DNA of 10,251 bases from Flavobacteriales bacterium (GTDB lineage: Bacteria; Bacteroidota; Bacteroidia; Flavobacteriales; BACL11). Of this stretch, positions 6,758 to 10,251 are shown in pieces. Position numbers and translations under genes: made by a program. The stretch lies in the NCBI GenBank assembly GCA_012960835.1, contig DUAL01000314.1, positions 1 to 10,251 of the forward strand, in the 5' to 3' direction. The first letter of the stretch is position 1. Each line of letters starts with the position of its first letter. Below the pieces are notes generated by a model. It ran no database searches, was not told where the DNA came from, and saw only the letters and a program-made list of their open reading frames with translations.

Positions 6758-7460
6758 GCCAATAATTGAAGCGGTGGAAGCCGGTAAAACAATCGATAAA
6801 CTTTTTATTCAAAAAGGATTGCATAACGATTTGTTTGCAGAACTTTGGAAATTGGTTCGCCTCAGGAGAATCAACTATAAGCATGTGCCTTTGGAGAAAA
6901 TTAACCGCCTTACCAGGAAAAATCATCAAGGGGTTTTTGCATTTATCTCCCCTATCGATTTTCATAATATTGAGGATATAATTCCCGCCCTTTTTGAAGA
7001 AGGAAAAAATCCGCTTATTTTGGTATTGGATAGAATTACGGATGTAAGAAACTTTGGTGCCATTGCCCGTACAGCAGAATGTGCAGGAGTGGATACCATC
7101 TTGATTCCTGAACAAAATGCTGCTGCCATTAATGCGGATGCGATAAAAACCTCAGCTGGTGCATTGCATAAAGTTACCGTTTGCCGTACTTGGAATTTGA
7201 AACTGGCTTTACAATACCTAAAAGATAGCGGCATACAACTTATTGGCTGTACTGAAAAAACACAAGACAACATGTATAAACCGGACTACACCCCTCCTAC
7301 TGCCATTATTATGGGTTCGGAGGAAGATGGTGTTTCTCCCGAGTTTTTAAAAATGTGTGATGCAAGAGCAAAAATTCCTATGAGTGGAAAAATTGCTTCC
7401 TTAAATGTATCGGTAGCTACTGGTGTTATTTTATATGAAGCGATAAGACAGAGAGGGTAA
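6708..7460 (+). CDS. rlmB: 23S rRNA (guanosine-2'-O-)-methyltransferase, RlmB/TrmH (SPOUT) family
   Basis: In E. coli RlmB methylates the 2'-OH of G2251 in the peptidyl-transferase region of 23S rRNA, using SAM bound in a trefoil knot. The 250-residue product has the N-terminal substrate-binding domain starting FIFGIRP at 12-18 (residues 10-85) and a C-terminal SPOUT domain. Motif 1 is LDRITDVRNFGAIARTA at 107-123 with N115 and R121; motif 2 is IMGSEEDGVS at 201-210; motif 3 is SLNVSVATG at 231-239. All conserved residues are present. Length equals the family norm. The only plausible ATG just before the conserved N-terminus is at 6708, inside the end of the GWxTD gene; starts at 6654 or 6672 would enlarge the overlap and add non-conserved residues. 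Other TrmH-family targets cannot be excluded, but the two-domain form is the RlmB type. Confidence 0.92.
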   Translation: MNRKEDKDKANFIFGIRPIIEAVEAGKTIDKLFIQKGLHNDLFAELWKLVRLRRINYKHVPLEKINRLTRKNHQGVFAFISPIDFHNIEDIIPALFEEGKNPLILVLDRITDVRNFGAIARTAECAGVDTILIPEQNAAAINADAIKTSAGALHKVTVCRTWNLKLALQYLKDSGIQLIGCTEKTQDNMYKPDYTPPTAIIMGSEEDGVSPEFLKMCDARAKIPMSGKIASLNVSVATGVILYEAIRQRG

Positions 7461-7461
7461 G

Positions 7462-7815
7462 ATGACCCTTGATCATTTCAGAGAATATTGCCTTTCCTTT
7501 AAAGGTACAACAGAACAGCTCCCTTTTGATGAAAATACTTTGGTTTTTAAAGTAATGGGCAAAATGTTTGCACTTACTAATTTACTAAACTTTGAGTTTG
7601 TGAATCTAAAATGCAATCCGGAAAAAGCCATAGAATTCAGAGAAGACTTTATGGAAGTTTCACCTGCCTATCATATGAATAAAAAACATTGGAATTCAGT
7701 AAGGGTAGATGGGGATTTAAGCGACAAAAAAATTGAGCAGTGGGTTACTGATTCTTACAACTTGGTAGTTGCCAATATGCCTAAGAAGTTAAAAATAGAA
7801 TTAGATAAATTCTAA
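7462..7815 (+). CDS. MmcQ/YjbR family protein
   Basis: The 117-residue product is a single MmcQ/YjbR-like domain, a CyaY-like double-wing fold once described as DNA-binding. Typical features are MTLDHFREYCLSFKGTTE at the N-terminus, LPFDENTLVFKVMGKMFAL at about 20-38, NLKCNPEKA at 48-56, and the conserved middle segment SPAYHMNKKHWNSV at 67-80 in which HMNKKHW is the hallmark. The C-terminal helix (about 87-108) is also as expected. Length is normal for the family. Its role is not firmly known. The start follows the rlmB stop after one base, and the purine-rich GAGAGGG at 7451-7457 lies at ribosome-binding distance, which is unusual for this phylum. It is the last gene of the six-gene run and ends 9 bases before the convergent DjlA-like gene. 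Confidence 0.9.
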   Translation: MTLDHFREYCLSFKGTTEQLPFDENTLVFKVMGKMFALTNLLNFEFVNLKCNPEKAIEFREDFMEVSPAYHMNKKHWNSVRVDGDLSDKKIEQWVTDSYNLVVANMPKKLKIELDKF

Positions 7816-7824
7816 ATCCCACCT

Positions 7825-8529
7825 TTAACTCCTACCCTTCATTATTTGCTCATAAGCTTCTTTCACTTTCAAAAATTTTTCTTCTGCCAATTTCTTAATA
7901 TCCTCACTTACTCCCTGTAATTTATCAGGATGATATTTCACAGCCATTTTTCGGTAGGCCTTTTTCACCTCAGTATCTGTTGCCTGTTTTGTAATCCCTA
8001 AAACGGTATAATGTTGTTCAGAACTGACCCATCCCTTTGCCAAAAACATGGATTTAATAGATTCAAAATCATAAGGATTGATGTTCATATAAGTAGCAAT
8101 CCTCTTTATTGTTTCTACTTCTTTAGGATGGATTTCATTGTCGGCAGCTGACACCCCAAACAGAAAATGAATAATCTCCAAACGAGAAGAATGATTGATA
8201 TGGGAATTTAATTGCAAACACACTTGCCTAAGTTTAGCCGTGAAATCCTGCTTATTCAAACTATTAAACATCTTAAAATACTCGTTTGACTTAGCAGCTC
8301 CAAAAGTATTGGTAAAGAATTTTTTTACATAATCCAACTCTGATTTTAATACTTTTCCATCAGCTTTTATCACTACTGAGGAAAGGATAAGCAATGAAAT
8401 TTCAAATGCTTTTTTATTATCCACTTTCGAACTGAAAAAGTTTTTCGCTACATAATACCCAATTATCCCTCCAATTGGCCCTCCAAAAAACCACCCTGCA
8501 GCAGCTCCAATCCATTTTGTGTTTGACAT
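7825..8529 (-). CDS. djlA: DjlA-like membrane co-chaperone (TerB domain plus J domain)
   Basis: J-domain proteins stimulate the ATPase of DnaK. This 234-residue protein has the same order of parts as E. coli DjlA: a short Gly-rich membrane segment (residues 6-28, with repeated GG and GxxxG patterns such as GGPIGGIIG), a TerB-like helical domain (about 40-165, with IKADGKV at 54-60 and the second acidic repeat SAADNEIHPKE at 127-137), and a C-terminal J domain (about 172-232) with YTVLGI and the essential HPD tripeptide at 200-202. It should be anchored in the inner membrane with the J domain in the cytoplasm. It is a little shorter than E. coli DjlA (271), chiefly in the linker before the J domain. 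It has its own promoter and converges with the mmcQ-like gene. Exact orthology to djlA is inferred from architecture. Confidence 0.88.
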   Translation of the reverse strand: MSNTKWIGAAAGWFFGGPIGGIIGYYVAKNFFSSKVDNKKAFEISLLILSSVVIKADGKVLKSELDYVKKFFTNTFGAAKSNEYFKMFNSLNKQDFTAKLRQVCLQLNSHINHSSRLEIIHFLFGVSAADNEIHPKEVETIKRIATYMNINPYDFESIKSMFLAKGWVSSEQHYTVLGITKQATDTEVKKAYRKMAVKYHPDKLQGVSEDIKKLAEEKFLKVKEAYEQIMKGRS

Positions 8530-8550
8530 TTTCTAAAAATTTTATTGGCA

Positions 8551-8558
8551 CAAAAATA
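8551..8558 (-). promoter_or_regulatory. -7 box of the DjlA-like gene
   Basis: On the minus strand TATTTTTG matches TAnnTTTG. The start would lie near 8545, about 16 bases before the ATG at 8529. A TTTCG lies roughly where the -33 element is expected, 17 bases upstream, so the -33 match is partial. Confidence 0.45.
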
Positions 8559-8598
8559 TTATAAAATAATTTACGAAACACTTTAAATAGGGAAATCA

Positions 8599-8624
8599 TT
8601 GGCCCTGAAAAAATTGTACTTTAG
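8599..8624 (+). promoter_or_regulatory. promoter of the methyltransferase / ZIP / ATPase operon
   Basis: TACTTTAG at 8617-8624 is a one-mismatch form of TAnnTTTG and sits in the context TTGTACTTTAGCAGC, close to the common start-site context in this phylum. A TTG at 8599-8601 lies 15 bases upstream, slightly close for a -33 element. The leader would be about 20 bases. The divergent region 8530-8652 (123 bases, the longest gene-free stretch in the window) contains this promoter and the opposite one and nothing else recognisable. Confidence 0.42.
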
Positions 8625-8652
8625 CAGCTGAAAATTAATCCAAAAAACAATT

Positions 8653-9375
8653 ATGAATTGGTTTGTACATTGGTTCGATTCCCCTTATTACCATACCCTC
8701 TATAAAAATAGAGATGAAAAAGAAGCGCAAGCATTTATTGACAACTTAGTACAGCATTTACAAATCACGAAAGGAAGTAAGCTCATTGATATTGCTTGCG
8801 GAAAAGGAAGACATGCAACCTATTTCAATTCCTTAGGATTAGATGTTGTTGGGGTGGATTTATCGCCTAACAGCATAGCTTCTGCTACAAAAAATGCAAA
8901 TGCAACTTTACAATTTTCAGTGCACGATATGCGTGAAGTGTATCAGGAAAACAGCTTTGATGTAGTTACTAATCTGTTTACTTCTTTTGGTTATTTTGAA
9001 GAAAATACTGATGAACAAAAAACCATCAATGCTATGGCAAGCAATTTAAAATCAGAAGGAGTATTGATAATTGATTTTATGAATGTAAAAAAGGTAATTG
9101 CTAATTTGGTGGCTAGTGAACAAAAAACGATTGACGGAATTACATTTGATATAAGTAGAAAAATAGAAGCTGGGCACATCATTAAAGACATCCAGATTAC
9201 TGATGGCGCAATAAAACAACATTTTCAAGAAAAAGTAAAAGCCCTCACTTTGGCTGATTTTTCTGAATTTATTACAAATGCAAACCTCAGAATAATTGAT
9301 ATCTTTGGCAATTATAAGTTGGAAGATTTTAATGCAACAAATTCTGATCATTTAATACTAATTTGTAAAAAATGA
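8653..9375 (+). CDS. class I SAM-dependent methyltransferase, substrate unknown
   Basis: The 240-residue protein has a Rossmann-type SAM-binding core. Motif I is LIDIACGKGRHA at 44-55, the acidic end of strand 2 is VGVDLSPNSI at 66-75 with D69, a motif-III-like HDMRE follows at 91-95, and SFDVVTNLFTSFGYF at 101-115 is the motif IV region. The N-terminus (WFVHWFDSPYYHTLY) and the DIACGKGRH form resemble Bacteroidota proteins annotated simply as class I SAM methyltransferases; the motif I sequence is also seen in TehB-like and small-molecule methyltransferases. There is nothing pointing to rRNA or DNA as substrate. It opens an operon: its stop overlaps the start of the ZIP transporter gene as ATGA. 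The start is firm because the conserved N-terminal sequence begins right at this ATG. Confidence 0.88.
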   Translation: MNWFVHWFDSPYYHTLYKNRDEKEAQAFIDNLVQHLQITKGSKLIDIACGKGRHATYFNSLGLDVVGVDLSPNSIASATKNANATLQFSVHDMREVYQENSFDVVTNLFTSFGYFEENTDEQKTINAMASNLKSEGVLIIDFMNVKKVIANLVASEQKTIDGITFDISRKIEAGHIIKDIQITDGAIKQHFQEKVKALTLADFSEFITNANLRIIDIFGNYKLEDFNATNSDHLILICKK

Positions 9376-10064
9376 ATGCAACAACCTTAATTCTACTTTT
9401 TGCATCCGTTATTGCTGGAGCAATTGTGGTAGAAATTTTTAAACCTAACAAAGGGAGGAACATCCAAATTCTCCTCACTTTTAGTGGTGCCTATTTGTTG
9501 GCAGTAAGTTTTTTGCATTTGCTCCCCGAGTTATTTATCTACAACACTACCGAAAATATAGGACTATATATATTGGGTGGTTTTGTAATTCAAATTTTGT
9601 TAGAATATTTTTCACAAGGCATTGAGCACGGTCATTTTCATAAAAGCAATATCATTCCCTTTTCCGTTTTAATTTCTTTGTGCTTACATGCACTTTTAGA
9701 AGGCGTGCCACTTGGAGGAGATTTACAGGAGCACACCCACAATGCACTGCTCTATGGTATTGTGCTGCACAAAATGCCAGTAGCCATTGTGCTGATGACT
9801 TTCTTTTTGCAAAGCGGAATGAGAAAACAAAGGGCCTATATTTTTCTTTTGGTTTTCGCGCTAATGGCACCCTTGGGTGTATATGCCGGCAATATTTTTG
9901 AAACCCTATCCCACTATCATAATGAGATTATGGCAATCGTAATTGGGATTTTCATTCATATTTCTACCACCATTTTATTTGAAAGCACAGACGGACACCG
10001 ATTTAGTTTTACTAAAATTATAACCATTATTATCGGAACGATTCTTGCTGTTTTAAGTTTATAA
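9372..10064 (+). CDS. ZIP family divalent metal transporter
   Basis: ZIP proteins move zinc, iron or other divalent metals into the cytoplasm. The 230-residue protein has eight predicted membrane segments at about 5-22, 31-54, 62-80, 94-115, 124-146, 153-174, 184-203 and 213-230. Segment 2 has the family mark FLHLLPE (48-54). Segment 4 has the metal-site LHALLEG (105-111, H106 and E110). Segment 5 has HKMPVA (133-138), with H133 and P136 but Lys at 134 where many ZIPs have Glu. The loop between segments 3 and 4 holds a short metal-binding-like HGHFH (86-90), and EHTH (120-123) follows segment 4. The gene overlaps the methyltransferase gene by 4 bases and abuts the next gene. The transported metal cannot be told from sequence; zinc is the default guess. 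Confidence 0.9.
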   Translation: MNATTLILLFASVIAGAIVVEIFKPNKGRNIQILLTFSGAYLLAVSFLHLLPELFIYNTTENIGLYILGGFVIQILLEYFSQGIEHGHFHKSNIIPFSVLISLCLHALLEGVPLGGDLQEHTHNALLYGIVLHKMPVAIVLMTFFLQSGMRKQRAYIFLLVFALMAPLGVYAGNIFETLSHYHNEIMAIVIGIFIHISTTILFESTDGHRFSFTKIITIIIGTILAVLSL

Positions 10065-10251
10065 ATGGAAAAGAAAATAGTCATTACTGGGGCGCCAGGA
10101 ACAGGTAAAACTTCCATCATCAATCAGCTTAAAAAATTAGGATATTCTTGTAGCATGGAAATTTCAAGAGAAATAATTACCGAGCAAATTGCATCTGGTG
10201 GAGAGGTTTTGCCCTGGAAAAATTTGGAAACATTTTCTTTGAGTGTATTTT
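10065..10251 (+). CDS. AAA-type ATPase/kinase-like protein, N-terminal fragment cut by window edge
   Basis: The ATG directly follows the stop of the ZIP gene (TAAATG). Only 62 codons are visible. The protein begins MEKKIVITGAPGTGKTS, a P-loop with Walker A GAPGTGKT at 9-16. Then come KKLGYSCSMEISREIITEQ (about 23-41) and a polar stretch with LPW. This pattern (strand, P-loop, helix, then an E-x-SRE-x-I segment) fits the AAA_28/NadR-kinase-like ATPase family common in Bacteroidota. Walker B and the rest are out of view, so function and full length are unknown. It is probably the third gene of the methyltransferase operon. Confidence 0.8.
   Translation, partial: MEKKIVITGAPGTGKTSIINQLKKLGYSCSMEISREIITEQIASGGEVLPWKNLETFSLSVF

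Noticed and set aside
6693..7273. Two antisense frames of 140 and 103 codons opposite rlmB.
   Set aside because: They mirror the codon pattern of the conserved rlmB gene and contain no recognisable domain or promoter.
7811..7830. Possible bidirectional terminator at the convergent junction of the mmcQ-like and DjlA-like genes.
   Set aside because: The spacer is 9 bases and no hairpin with T-runs can be drawn there.
8591..8608. Imperfect inverted repeat AGGG...CCCT in the divergent region, a possible operator.
   Set aside because: Only four pairs match around a 10-base gap; expected by chance.
9652..9901. Frames of about 72 codons on both strands inside the ZIP gene.
   Set aside because: Both overlap conserved membrane segments 4-6 of the transporter and are compositionally shadow frames.

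Overview
The window looks like a chromosomal, housekeeping-type segment of a member of the Bacteroidota (Flavobacteriia-like or a related class; I cannot place it further). The signs are low GC, a general lack of Shine-Dalgarno motifs, -7 boxes of the form TAnnTTTG typical of this phylum, signal peptides ending in SQ or GQ, an M43-type secreted metalloprotease and a GWxTD-domain lipoprotein, a family I know mainly from Bacteroidota. There are 13 complete or nearly complete genes plus a gene cut off at each end. I see no tRNA, rRNA, CRISPR array, insertion sequence or phage gene.

Layout. (1) 1-1107, minus strand: the N-terminal 369 codons of a secreted pappalysin-type (M43) zinc metalloprotease, with its own promoter. 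(2) 1194-2961, minus strand: a probable three-gene operon of a 40-residue lipoprotein, a predicted outer-membrane protein of unknown function, and lipoyl synthase lipA. The last two overlap by 7 bases. (3) 3059-7815, plus strand: a tightly packed run of six genes, ung, an L,D-transpeptidase, rmuC, a GWxTD lipoprotein, rlmB and an MmcQ/YjbR-family gene. Gaps are 1 to 15 bases, or there are overlaps of 4, 11 and 50 bases. (4) 7825-8529, minus strand: a DjlA-like membrane co-chaperone (TerB plus J domain), convergent with region 3 across a 9-base spacer. (5) 8653-10251, plus strand: a SAM-dependent methyltransferase, a ZIP-family metal transporter and the start of an AAA-type ATPase/kinase, joined by an ATGA overlap and a stop codon directly abutting a start codon.

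Functionally the genes mix genome maintenance (ung, rmuC), ribosome modification (rlmB), cofactor synthesis (lipA), envelope work (L,D-transpeptidase, lipoproteins, outer-membrane protein, DjlA-like protein) and metal transport. I found no convincing new defence or mobile system. The points most worth a second look are a short GC-rich, GC3-rich patch over the active site of the L,D-transpeptidase gene, the obligatory 50-base overlap that carries the rlmB start inside the GWxTD gene, the uncharacterised GWxTD lipoprotein in a repair/translation operon, and the lipA operon with two uncharacterised envelope proteins. No intergenic stretch exceeds 123 bases, and no strong intrinsic terminator was found.
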